Source: Gemmatimonadota bacterium (GTDB taxonomy: Bacteria > Gemmatimonadota > Gemmatimonadetes > Gemmatimonadales > Gemmatimonadaceae). From it: a DNA stretch of 64,000 nt. Below are positions 54,812 to 62,341 of the stretch, piece after piece; the stretch's first letter is position 1; each line of letters begins with the position of its first letter. The notes beneath the pieces were generated by a model. That model was not told the origin of the DNA. It saw only the letters and a program-made list of their open reading frames with translations, and made no database searches. Location: the NCBI GenBank assembly GCA_016191225.1, contig JACPPC010000001.1:248001-312000 (forward strand). The letters run 5' to 3'. The position numbers were made by a program, and so were the translations under genes.

Positions 54812-55753
54812 GTGACCCCCTTCTGGCCCGCCCAGCGCGTCTTCCTCACCGGGGGCCACGGCTTCCTCGGCGCCCACCTGCTCCCGCGGCTGCAGGCCAC
54901 CGGGGCGACCGTCTCCGCGCCCAGCCACGAGGAGCTCGACCTGCTCGACGTGGCGCGGGTGCACCGGGCGCTGCGGGAGTGGCGCCCCACGATGATCGTC
55001 CACCTCGCCGCGCGGGTGGGCGGGATCGGCGCCAACCGCGAGAACCCCGGGCGCTTCTTCTACGAGAACGCGATGATGGGGGTGCAGCTCATCGAGTCGG
55101 CGCGCCTTCTCGGCGTCGCCAAGTTCGTCTGCCTCGGCACCGTGTGCGCCTATCCCAAGTTCACGCCCACGCCGTTTCGCGAGGACGACCTCTGGAACGG
55201 CTACCCCGAGGAGACGAACGCGCCCTATGGCCTGGCCAAGAAGATGCACCTCGTGCAGCTGCAGGGGTACCGCGCGCAGTACGGCTTCAACGGCATCTAC
55301 CTCCTCCCCGCCAACCTGCACGGCCCGGGAGACAATTTCGACCCGGCGCATTCGCACGTGATCCCGGCGCTGGTGCGCAAGTTCGTCGAGGCCCGCGACG
55401 CCGGGCAGCAGCCGGTCGAGATCTGGGGGACGGGGGCGGCGTCGCGCGAGTTCCTCTACGTCGAGGACTGCGCCGAGGCGATCGTGCTCGCGGCCGAGCG
55501 CTACGACGGCGGAGACCCGGTGAATGTCGGCACCGGCGACGAGATCACGATCAAGGACCTCGCGGCGGCGATCGCGCGGCTGGTGGGGCACACCGGCGGG
55601 ACGCGCTTCAACGCCGCCTACCCCGACGGCCAGCCGCGCCGGCGGCTCGACACCGCGCGCGCGGCCGCGCTCTTCGGCTTCCGGGCCCACACCTCGCTCG
55701 AGGACGGGCTCGTCCGCACGATCGAGTGGTACGAGCGCACCCGGTCGGCCTGA
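54812..55753 (+). CDS. fcl: GDP-L-fucose synthase
   Basis: A 313-aa NAD(P)-dependent epimerase/reductase of the extended SDR family, which makes GDP-L-fucose from GDP-4-keto-6-deoxymannose. It shows the Rossmann motif GGHGFLGAHL, RVGGIGANRENPGRFF, GTVCAYPKFTPTPF and the catalytic YGLAKK. NGYPEETNAPYG is typical of bacterial GMER. The enzyme needs GDP-mannose dehydratase (Gmd), which is not in the window. The start is GTG 54812. It is the last gene of the rightward operon, and its stop lies inside a dispersed repeat. Confidence 0.94.
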   Translation: MTPFWPAQRVFLTGGHGFLGAHLLPRLQATGATVSAPSHEELDLLDVARVHRALREWRPTMIVHLAARVGGIGANRENPGRFFYENAMMGVQLIESARLLGVAKFVCLGTVCAYPKFTPTPFREDDLWNGYPEETNAPYGLAKKMHLVQLQGYRAQYGFNGIYLLPANLHGPGDNFDPAHSHVIPALVRKFVEARDAGQQPVEIWGTGAASREFLYVEDCAEAIVLAAERYDGGDPVNVGTGDEITIKDLAAAIARLVGHTGGTRFNAAYPDGQPRRRLDTARAAALFGFRAHTSLEDGLVRTIEWYERTRSA

Positions 55754-55772
55754 GCGAAGCGAGGGACCTGCT
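55749..55772. repeat. dispersed repeat, copy 2, at the fcl stop codon
   Basis: The reverse complement reads AGCAGGTCC then CTCGCTTCGCTCAGG, with 23 of 24 bases matching the copy at 60292-60315. The TGA of fcl (55751-55753) is part of it. Confidence 0.75.
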
Positions 55773-55953
55773 CCCCCGGGTTCGAGTTATCCGGGTCGCG
55801 CCCGGCCGAGCCCATTCCCCGTGCGGCAGCTCGGGCACTCCGGCGCACGGCGCAGCCCACCGCGCGGCGCGATGGGTGCAAGCGGCGCGCGAGCCGCATC
55901 CCCGATCGCCGCCACCGGCCCCCCAACGGGCCTTCTGCCAGCCCGAAGGTGCC

Positions 55954-56394
55954 TTACTTCACCGTGAAGGTGACCGACACGGGCCTGGGCGACGCCAGCC
56001 GCTGGTGCCCGTTGTTCGCCGCCACGACCGTGATCGTGTGCCTGCCCGGCGTGAGCTCCATCTCCCGCCGGTCGAACGGCTCCTTGCCCGCGTGCACGTA
56101 GCGCGTGGTCGAGTCGAGCGGGATCATCGCGCCGACCTTCACGTTGCCCGCCGGTACGTCGATGAAGAAGTGCAGGTGCCCCTCGCCATCCTTGAGCGGC
56201 GAGCCCGCCGCCACGAGCGTGAGCCCCCTCACCTCCACCTGCACCATCACCTTGGGGCCGGGCGCCGTCGCGTGCGCCTTGGGCGACACGACCTTCATCG
56301 AGCCCCCCTTGGCCGGCGACAGGCCCAGCGCGCCCATCGAGGCGAGGACCAGGGCCAAAGCGAGCAGGCGTGGTGCCCTCCGTCGTCCGTTCAT
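55954..56394 (-). CDS. secreted DUF4399-type protein
   Basis: A 146-aa product with a signal peptide (~1-25, LLALALVLASMGALGLS). The mature part is β-rich with the DUF4399-like pattern EGHLHFFIDVPAG and LTPGRHTITVVAANNGHQ. It is predicted to be periplasmic, function unknown. ATG 56394 follows a GAG-rich stretch on the minus strand. It lies downstream of the secreted protein at 56432 on the same strand, 37 bases away, so the two may be co-transcribed. Confidence 0.82.
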   Translation of the reverse strand: MNGRRRAPRLLALALVLASMGALGLSPAKGGSMKVVSPKAHATAPGPKVMVQVEVRGLTLVAAGSPLKDGEGHLHFFIDVPAGNVKVGAMIPLDSTTRYVHAGKEPFDRREMELTPGRHTITVVAANNGHQRLASPRPVSVTFTVK

Positions 56395-56431
56395 GGTGTC
56401 ACTCCCGCGGTTCGATGTGGGTTGTGCCGGC

Positions 56432-57058
56432 TCACGGGTTCATGCTCGGCTGGAACATGATGTGCGCCTTGGGCGTGCCCGGCAACATCAGCCACGGCCC
56501 GTCCTTCTGCGGCTGGGTGCTGAGCCCCGTCGTCTGCGTGGTCGCGTAGGGCACGTACACCACGTACAGCCGCTGCGCCCCGGTGAGCTTCCCCGTGGCC
56601 GCGTCCCACTGGCTGGACTTGGCGAACAGCTGGTACAGCGCCGCGGCCTGCGTGGGCAGCTTGAGCTTCCCCTCCTTCACTTCCTTGAAGCGCACCGTGT
56701 CCACCTGGTCTCCCTTCACACCCTGCAGGCGCAGCTCTCGCCCACGGGCCATGAATGGCTCCATCGAGTTGGCATAACAGGCCGCGTGAAAGCGGTCGTC
56801 CCCGGGCTCGTCGGCCAGGCAGGTCATGTCGTTCGTGCCGGGACGCAGCTGCACCAGCTTGCCGTCGGTGCCGTAGCCGAGCACGCGCGCGCCGGCGCGC
56901 ATCGCCTCCGGCAGCGACAGCACCGCCCCCGCCACCTGCTCGGCCGCCGGAGGCGGCGGGGCCGCCATCGCGGGTCCGCCCTGGGCTCCCGCCTCGCGGG
57001 ACCGGACTCCCGTGCACACCAGCAGCACCACGCCAGCTGCCGCCATCGCTCTCGTCAT
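56432..57058 (-). CDS. secreted protein of unknown function
   Basis: A 208-aa product. ATG 57058 has the SD-like GAGGGGACGGA just upstream and opens a signal peptide (MAAAGVVLLVCTGVRSREAG, ~5-24). The mature part includes NDMTCLADEPGDDRFHAACY (a Cys pair), FMARGRELRLQGVKG and TPKAHIMFQPSMNP near the end. No family is recognised. The frame stays open further upstream, but the SD and the signal peptide favour this start. It overlaps by 4 bases the TGA of a probable broken gene (57055-57386). Confidence 0.78.
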   Translation of the reverse strand: MTRAMAAAGVVLLVCTGVRSREAGAQGGPAMAAPPPPAAEQVAGAVLSLPEAMRAGARVLGYGTDGKLVQLRPGTNDMTCLADEPGDDRFHAACYANSMEPFMARGRELRLQGVKGDQVDTVRFKEVKEGKLKLPTQAAALYQLFAKSSQWDAATGKLTGAQRLYVVYVPYATTQTTGLSTQPQKDGPWLMLPGTPKAHIMFQPSMNP

Positions 57059-57386
57059 TCCGTCCCCTCGGTCAGTGCCCGCGTGAGGTGAACTCCTTCG
57101 GTGCCCTGCGCCCGCCGCAATTGCCCGCCAGGCGTCAGCGTCGCCCCGCGTCGAGTGGTGGTCGACGCCCTCCTGCGGCGCCCCCTCGACGTGAATGAAC
57201 CTGATCCAGCGCCGCCCGAACGCCGAGAGCGCCGCGACGATCGCGTCGAGACCCCGGCCCACGCGGTGCGTCCTGAACTCCTGCGGCGACTCCATGGTGG
57301 TGCGCGCGCCCCCCAATCGCGGCGCACGGCACCGCCAGCGCCGCCCCCGCGGCAGCCGCCGCGCGTCGCATCGTCCGGGTGTCCAT
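57055..57386 (-). pseudogene. small secreted-protein gene, probably frameshifted
   Basis: Three coding-like pieces follow each other in different frames on the minus strand. First is a signal peptide from ATG 57386 (RRAAAAAGAALAVPCAAIGG). A run of six G near 57320 then changes the frame to TTMESPQEFRTHRVGRGLDA and AALSAFGRRWIRFIHVEG. A second shift gives TLTPGGQLRRAQGTEGVHL, ending at a TGA that overlaps the next ATG by 4 bases. Reading them together restores a plausible ~110-aa secreted protein. This is inference from coding bias; no family was recognised. Confidence 0.35.
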
Positions 57387-57395
57387 CGGCGACGG

Positions 57396-57403
57396 CAAAG
57401 CTA
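57396..57403 (-). promoter_or_regulatory. possible TAnnTTTG promoter element (minus strand)
   Basis: TAGCTTTG on the minus strand, 10 bases before the ATG at 57386. It matches the TAnnTTTG -7 element known from Bacteroidetes. No clear -33 partner is seen. Confidence 0.25.
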
Positions 57404-57527
57404 CGGCCCGCGCCCGGCCGCCGCAGCCCGCTCCCGGCACGCGCGGCCACGATCGCACCGGCCGCCGGGCGCACATCCCCACCTGCGAGCCACCCTCGCC
57501 CCGCCTGCCGGGCGCACCACCGCCGTG

Positions 57528-57535
57528 TATCTTTG
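57528..57535 (+). promoter_or_regulatory. possible TAnnTTTG promoter element (plus strand)
   Basis: TATCTTTG, 52 bases before the ATG at 57588, matches the same consensus as 57396-57403, and the two are arranged divergently. No clear -33 partner is seen. Confidence 0.27.
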
Positions 57536-57587
57536 CCCTGCGCCCGAGCGGCGCCGTTATCCGCCCACTCCGCGAGGCCCCCGAGCC

Positions 57588-57686
57588 ATGCCCCAGGCGC
57601 ACTGGATCAACATCAGCGTGTTCACCGGACTGATCGTCGCCACGCTCGCCTACAGCGTCTTCCGGATGCTCACCGCCCGGAAATAG
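57588..57686 (+). CDS. single-helix membrane peptide, 32 aa
   Basis: MPQAHWINISVFTGLIVATL continues as a hydrophobic helix (~8-26) and ends with a basic tail (RMLTARK). The size and charge layout are those of small inner-membrane proteins. It ends 4 bases before a hairpin that also covers the stop of the convergent RMD1-like gene. The start is ATG 57588. A longer upstream frame exists but has no support. Confidence 0.5.
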   Translation: MPQAHWINISVFTGLIVATLAYSVFRMLTARK

Positions 57687-57690
57687 CGCA

Positions 57691-57708
57691 CCGGGCTCCT
57701 CAGCCCGG
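57691..57708. terminator. bidirectional hairpin between convergent genes
   Basis: CCGGGCT (57691-57697) and AGCCCGG (57702-57708) with a four-base loop, placed right after the 32-aa ORF and over the TGA (57700-57702) of the convergent RMD1-like gene. It probably ends transcription from both sides. Confidence 0.55.
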
Positions 57709-58827
57709 ACCCCGGTAGAGCGCCATCGCCAGCTCGGCCACGATCAGCACCACGATCATCCACTCCAGCAATTCCGACCGCCCCGCCTGCGCCTCGGCGT
57801 TGAGCATGCCGTAGGTGTCGCGGATGATCCCGAGCTTCCGGTCCACGTCGGCCCGCCATTCGCGGGCGCGAAAGATCTCCATCGCCGCGCCGTAGATCCG
57901 CGCCAGGTACACGTCGTTCGTGACCTTGAGCGCCCCCTCGGCGCGCTCCACGACCTCGGTCGTGTCGGCGTTCACGCGATACAGCCGGCCCAGGAGCTTC
58001 CCGAACCGCCGGCGGAACAACCACCGCCCCCGGCGCCGCGCCGCCTCGATCTCGGCATACAGCCGCGGCAGGTCCTCCCCGAGCCGCGTGTCGTAGTACC
58101 GGAGCTCGAGCAGCTGCGCATTGGCGAACTCCAGCACCCACTCCACGTCGCTCTCCTCCAGCCCCGGCGCCATCACGAGGGCGTGCTCCCAGCTCAGCAC
58201 CGCCAGGTCGTCGGCGTAGTAACTGAACCGGTGCGGCAACAGTGCCCTGGTCGTCGCCGCGTTCACCGGCCGAGCCTCCTGCAGCAGGAGGCTCGTGAGC
58301 GCCGCGTCCGGGATCGTGTCGAGGGCCGCCGGCGCGCCATCGGCCAGCGTCCACTCGGCGAGGCGAAAGACGCAGTAGTCCTCGGTCACCTCCGACAGGT
58401 CCGGCCGGTCGATCGCGGGCCCGAGTCGCGCGCACAGGCCGACGATCGCGTCGTGAAAGGCCGTCGTCGTCGCCAGTGCCGCCGTCACCCGGTTGCCGAA
58501 GGCGCTGAACTCGTCCCACGACCGCGGGCCGGCGTGCTCCCCGACGCGCAGCCGCATCGCGATCACGCCAAAGTCGTACACCCGCGCCGAGAGCGTGGCG
58601 GGCACGCCGGCGAGCGCCCCGCCAAGCGCCACTGCTCCGAGGTGCACCACGAGCGGCGGGCGCGGAATGCTGAGGGCGCTCGCAACCTCCGGCGACGGCA
58701 CGAAGCGCGTGAGCTGCTCCGCCGGCACGCGCGCGGCCACCTGCGCGAGGTCGATCTCGTAGCCGACGTCGTAGAGCCGGTAGCCGATCGCGCACCCGCG
58801 CACGTGCGAGCCGGACACGGTGACCAT
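57700..58827 (-). CDS. RMD1/DUF155-family protein
   Basis: A 375-aa protein of the RMD1/YunA/DUF155 family, known from yeast mitochondria and bacteria but without an assigned biochemical role. The order matches the family: N-terminal β part (GYRLYDVGYEIDLAQVAARV), VYDFGVIAMRLRV, a helical middle (YYDTRLGEDLPRLYAEIEAA), and a C-terminal single membrane helix (LEWMIVVLIVAELAMALY). It is probably anchored to the inner membrane by that helix. ATG 58827 is the first start in frame with the domain. Confidence 0.85.
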   Translation of the reverse strand: MVTVSGSHVRGCAIGYRLYDVGYEIDLAQVAARVPAEQLTRFVPSPEVASALSIPRPPLVVHLGAVALGGALAGVPATLSARVYDFGVIAMRLRVGEHAGPRSWDEFSAFGNRVTAALATTTAFHDAIVGLCARLGPAIDRPDLSEVTEDYCVFRLAEWTLADGAPAALDTIPDAALTSLLLQEARPVNAATTRALLPHRFSYYADDLAVLSWEHALVMAPGLEESDVEWVLEFANAQLLELRYYDTRLGEDLPRLYAEIEAARRRGRWLFRRRFGKLLGRLYRVNADTTEVVERAEGALKVTNDVYLARIYGAAMEIFRAREWRADVDRKLGIIRDTYGMLNAEAQAGRSELLEWMIVVLIVAELAMALYRGPG

Positions 58828-58904
58828 GCGCGGAATATCGCGCCGCCGCTGCGCGGCACCATCGGGGAAACGCCGCCGCGCCCCGGGTCGGCGGGGGTGA
58901 AACG

Positions 58905-58941
58905 CCAGCGCGCCGGCCCAGAGTGGGAGCCGGCGCGCCGG
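58905..58941 (-). terminator. terminator hairpin after the PEP-CTERM gene
   Basis: GCGCGCCGGC (58908-58917) pairs with GCCGGCGCGC (58929-58938), 25 bases past the PEP-CTERM stop on the minus strand. No strong T-tract. Confidence 0.6.
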
Positions 58942-58965
58942 TGGAGCCGTAACTGCAGGTGCGCG

Positions 58966-59751
58966 CTACCGCACGCGGCGCCGGCGCGCAACGAGGCCGA
59001 GCCCCGCCAGCCCGGTGGCCACGAGCGCGATGCTCGCCGGCTCGGGAACGACCTCGGCGCCGTACAGGCGGAACGCGGCGTTGGGCGAGGCGCCTTCCCA
59101 GGCGCTGTGGTCCATGCGCAACGTCGTGATGTTGGAGCCGCTGTCGTAGACGAAGTCGTAGGTGAGGGCGTAGCCGGCGCCGCTCCAGCCCAGGAACTCG
59201 TGCTGCCCCATCCCGGTCCCCGACGAGGACCAGTCGCCGTACATCTGGACCTCCAGCATGTAATCGATCGGCGAGCCCAGGTAGCCCGAGCCGCCGCCAA
59301 GGAAGTCGAGGGTGTAGCGGCCGTTGTGGACTCCCGCCACGATCCAGCTGTCAGCGAAGCTCGTCGCGATGTCGGTGTAGTATCCGACCGTCAGGAAACC
59401 CGTGCCCGGGCCCGTCTTGGTCATGGTGAGCGTGGTCCCGCCGGGACCGACGGGCGGGTAGGTGAGGCCCGCGGCCAGGAGGGTGCTCGAGAAGAAGCCG
59501 TACTGGGCCGCCTTGACGCCGAGCGCGAACGTCGCCGAGGAGCCGGTCGCGGACGGCGTGATGTCGAAGCCGATGGAGTACCTGGCGGTCGCGTCGGAGA
59601 AGCGGTTGTTGTCCGAGAACGTCAGCAAGTACGCCGACTGCCGCTCGGCGGCGCAGAAGCCGGTGCACTGCGCACGGGCCGCGGCCGGCCAGAACGCGAC
59701 GGCGGCGAGCACGGCTGCAACGAGGTATCGAACGCTGCGAGCAAGGCTCAT
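58966..59751 (-). CDS. PEP-CTERM sorting-domain protein
   Basis: A 261-aa exported protein. ATG 59751 (GAGGG about 6 bases upstream) opens a signal peptide ending ARAQ (~28). The mature region is β-rich, with Gly/Ser/Thr stretches and a Cys pair right after the signal (CTGFC). The C-terminus is a textbook sorting signal: VVPEPAS, then a helix (ALVATGLAGLGLVA) and a basic end (RRRRVR). Such proteins are cut at PEP by exosortase and are tied to exopolysaccharide production. No exosortase gene is in the window, though the polysaccharide locus lies 3 kb away. Confidence 0.92.
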   Translation of the reverse strand: MSLARSVRYLVAAVLAAVAFWPAAARAQCTGFCAAERQSAYLLTFSDNNRFSDATARYSIGFDITPSATGSSATFALGVKAAQYGFFSSTLLAAGLTYPPVGPGGTTLTMTKTGPGTGFLTVGYYTDIATSFADSWIVAGVHNGRYTLDFLGGGSGYLGSPIDYMLEVQMYGDWSSSGTGMGQHEFLGWSGAGYALTYDFVYDSGSNITTLRMDHSAWEGASPNAAFRLYGAEVVPEPASIALVATGLAGLGLVARRRRVR

Positions 59752-60007
59752 CGGGGACCCTCGGGGGGCGGGTGGAGGCGTGACGGGAGGGGAGGTGATC
59801 GCAGGCGCTATGCCGGATGGAGGGCACGTCTGTGCAATCATCGCGCCCGCAAACATCTGATGCCAACGGCAAGCACGGCCGCAGCAGCCAAGGCATTGTG
59901 CCGAATTGGCTTGGATGCGCGAGCGCGAGGCGCGTCCGCGCGTCACTTGGTGTGGGCCGGTGCGCCTCGGTGTTGGCGGCGCTCGTCGGCGCGGAGCCAC
60001 AGAATCG

Positions 60008-60045
60008 GGACGCCCCGCCGGGCGCGTGGGCCTGGCGGGGCGTCC
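60008..60045 (-). terminator. terminator of tRNA-Gly
   Basis: GGACGCCCCGCC (60008-60019) pairs perfectly with GGCGGGGCGTCC (60034-60045), 20 bases downstream of the tRNA on the minus strand. It is followed on the minus strand by CGATTCTG. Confidence 0.7.
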
Positions 60046-60064
60046 ATGATCTCGACTGCCGCAG

Positions 60065-60137
<73 letters not shown>

Positions 60138-60189
60138 AAGGTGCCTGCAACGGAAGGATACCAGCGGCGCGGGGGCCGGACAAGCGTCG

Positions 60190-60316
60190 TGATCTCGACC
60201 GGAGCACGGCGAAGCCGTGCGGAGTGGAGAGATCTCATGAGGTCAGCCGCCCGTCATCCCGGACACTGCGAAGGATCCGCTCGTGCCGAGAAGCAGGTCC
60301 GTCGCTTCGCTCAGGA
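60190..60316. repeat. dispersed repeat cluster, copy 3
   Basis: Two elements side by side. Bases 60190-60236 are a palindrome-like unit with GATCTC/GAGATC ends and a perfect GCACGGC-GAA-GCCGTGC hairpin (60204-60220). Bases 60292-60315 repeat the 24-base unit seen at 55749-55772 (23 of 24 bases). Such units are probably REP-like non-autonomous elements. Confidence 0.65.
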
Positions 60317-60347
60317 CAACAACTCCGGGGGCTTGCGCAATTCCCGA

Positions 60348-60373
60348 TACTGTATTACTGCTGTAACACAGTA
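60348..60373 (+). promoter_or_regulatory. 26-bp palindromic operator of the GntR regulator
   Basis: TACTGTATTAC and GTAACACAGTA flank TGCT. Twenty-two of 26 positions pair across the dyad, with mismatches only at pairs 7/20 and 12/15. It is AT-rich in a very GC-rich region and ends 26 bases before the GntR start. YtrA-type GntR regulators usually bind such dyads in their own promoters, so autoregulation is likely. It probably overlaps the promoter -10. Confidence 0.72.
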
Positions 60374-60399
60374 GCCCATCATTCATTTACTGCCTCGCC

Positions 60400-60777
60400 A
60401 TGCTCGAGCAGGTCGATCCCCGTCTCCCCACCCCCCTCTACGCCCAGATCGCCGAGGGCGTCCGCGTGGCCATTGCGCGCGGCGAGCTCGGCGCGGGCGA
60501 CGGACTCCCCTCCGTGCGACAACTCGCCGCGCAGCTCCGCATCAACCCCGCCACCGTCTCGCAGGCCTATCGCGACCTCGAGCACGACGGCCTCGTCGAG
60601 CTCCGGCAGGGCGCCGGCACCTTCGTCACCGCGGTGGCGCACGAGCGCAAGGCGAGCGAACGTCAGGCCCGGCTGCGCCACGCCGTTCGCGACCTGCTGG
60701 CCGGCGCGGCCAGGCTGGGCGCCTCCACCGCCGAGGTCCGCGCCGCCATGGATGCCGAACTGGGAAGGGGCACATGA
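60400..60777 (+). CDS. GntR-family regulator, YtrA subfamily
   Basis: A 125-aa regulator with an N-terminal winged helix (PTPLYAQIAEGVRVAIARGE, GLPSVRQLAAQLRINPATVS, YRDLEHDGLVELRQGAGTFV; ~1-80) and only a short helical tail (~85-125). That is the size and layout of the YtrA subfamily, which controls ABC transporter operons. The stop overlaps the ATG of the ABC ATPase. It probably represses the operon through the palindrome at 60348-60373. The effector is unknown. Confidence 0.93.
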   Translation: MLEQVDPRLPTPLYAQIAEGVRVAIARGELGAGDGLPSVRQLAAQLRINPATVSQAYRDLEHDGLVELRQGAGTFVTAVAHERKASERQARLRHAVRDLLAGAARLGASTAEVRAAMDAELGRGT

Positions 60778-61688
60778 TCACCGAGCTCTCGATCGAACTG
60801 TCGGGCGTAGCCGTGCACTACGGCAGGACCTTCGAGCTCAAGGATCTCGACCTCAAGGTCCCCGCCGGTGCGGTGTACGGGTTCCTCGGCCCCAACGGCT
60901 CCGGCAAGACGACCACCATCAAGACCCTCGTCGGCCTCCTCCGCGCCGACCGCGGCACCGTGCGCGTGCTCGGCTACGACATCGCCCGCGAGGCGCCGCG
61001 CGCGCTGTTGCGCACCGGCTACGTGCCCGAGCGCCCGCACTTGTACAAGGAGCTCACCGTCGCCGAGTCGCTGCGCTACCACGGGGCCTGGTACCCCACC
61101 TGGGACGCGCGCTGGGCCGACCAGCTGCGTGGCGCCTTCGGCCTCGACCTCGACGCCCGCGTGGGGCGCCTCAGCAAGGGCGAGACCGGCAAGCTGATGA
61201 TCCTCCTCGCCATCGCCCAGCGCCCCGAGCTGCTCGTGCTCGACGAGCCGACCGACGGCCTCGACCCCGTGGTGCGGCGCGACGTGCTGAGCGCGGTGCT
61301 CGACTACGTGAGCGAGACCAACGCCACGGTGTTCATCAGCAGCCACCTGATCCACGAGCTGGAGCGCATCTGCGACTGGGTGGGGGTGCTCGAGTCGGGG
61401 GCCCTCGTGGCCGAGTTGCCGATGCACACCTTCAAGGAAGGGATCAAGCGCCTGCGTGTCTCGGGCGCGCCGGCGCAGCTGCCCACGGCCCCCTTCGTGC
61501 TGCTCGCCCGCGGCACCGGGCTCGGCAGCGCCGAGGAGTGGGTGGTGCGCGGTTGGCAGCCGCCCATGCAGGTCTGGTTCGAGGGGATCGGCGCGAACCT
61601 CCGCGACGTGGTGGACCTGGACCTCGAGGAGAGCTTCGTGGAGCTGTTGCGCACCGCACGCGCCGCGCGGCGGCGGGGGGTGGCCTGA
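60774..61688 (+). CDS. ABC transporter ATP-binding protein
   Basis: A 304-aa ATPase. Walker A is GPNGSGKTTT (~39), the Q-loop region is RTGYVPERPHLYKEL, the signature is LSKGETGK (~131, in place of LSGGQ), Walker B is LLVLDEPTDGLDP (~152) and the switch His is SSHLIHELE. The C-terminal ~70 residues form an extra domain. It is of the YtrB/CcmA-type exporter subfamily that pairs with GntR(YtrA) regulators. It overlaps the regulator by 4 bases and meets the permease start at a shared base. Confidence 0.93.
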   Translation: MITELSIELSGVAVHYGRTFELKDLDLKVPAGAVYGFLGPNGSGKTTTIKTLVGLLRADRGTVRVLGYDIAREAPRALLRTGYVPERPHLYKELTVAESLRYHGAWYPTWDARWADQLRGAFGLDLDARVGRLSKGETGKLMILLAIAQRPELLVLDEPTDGLDPVVRRDVLSAVLDYVSETNATVFISSHLIHELERICDWVGVLESGALVAELPMHTFKEGIKRLRVSGAPAQLPTAPFVLLARGTGLGSAEEWVVRGWQPPMQVWFEGIGANLRDVVDLDLEESFVELLRTARAARRRGVA

Positions 61689-62341
61689 TGTTCCGCGCCG
61701 TGATGATGACGCACTGGAAGTGGAGCCGCTGGGGTGTGTACCTGCTCGTTGCCGCCCTCTTCTCCACGCCGGTCGTGCTGCTCGGCGTGCTCGGGACGCG
61801 GGACCTCACCCTGATCCCCGTCTGGGAAGTGCTGGGCCCGACGTCGGGTGCCGGCGCCGCCTACCTGGTCTTCTCGCTCTTCACGGGGCTCTGGCTCGCG
61901 GCGAGTGCGTGGAACGTGGACACCGCGCAGGACGCGGTGTACGCGCTCACCCGGCCCGTGCCGCGCTGGTACTTCGTGCTCATGCGCCTCGGCAGCGGCG
62001 TCGCCCTGTCCCTCGTGCCGATCCTCGCCGTCCTGGCCGGCGCGCTGTTCGCCGCGCTCGTCACCACGCGCCCGCCGGAGATGCGCGTCTTTCCGGTGGC
62101 ACTGACGGCCAAGTTCGCGGTGGCCACCTGGCTGGCGTACGGATTCTGCTTCGGCGGCTTCACCGGCTTCCGCCCGCGCACCGCGGCGCGGAATGTTCGA
62201 CCGCTGGTCGTCATCCTCTCCGGGGTGCTCATCGACGCGGCCACCGGATCGCACGTCACGACTGTCATCGGCAACTGGCTCACCGGGCCGTGGAGCCCCA
62301 TCGGCGTTTTCTTCGGGCGCTGGAACCTGTTCGATGTCTAG
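61688..62341 (+). CDS. ABC transporter permease
   Basis: A 217-aa membrane protein with about five or six helices (WGVYLLVAALFSTPVVLLGV, AAYLVFSLFTGLWLAASAW, SGVALSLVPILAVLAGALFA, ATWLAYGFCFGGFTG and a C-terminal one). It has no known catalytic motif, which fits an ABC-2-type permease. ATG 61688 begins at the last base of the ATPase stop (TGATG). It probably exports a peptide, lipid or drug with the ATPase; the substrate is unknown. It overlaps the following hypothetical gene by 8 bases. Confidence 0.82.
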   Translation: MFRAVMMTHWKWSRWGVYLLVAALFSTPVVLLGVLGTRDLTLIPVWEVLGPTSGAGAAYLVFSLFTGLWLAASAWNVDTAQDAVYALTRPVPRWYFVLMRLGSGVALSLVPILAVLAGALFAALVTTRPPEMRVFPVALTAKFAVATWLAYGFCFGGFTGFRPRTAARNVRPLVVILSGVLIDAATGSHVTTVIGNWLTGPWSPIGVFFGRWNLFDV

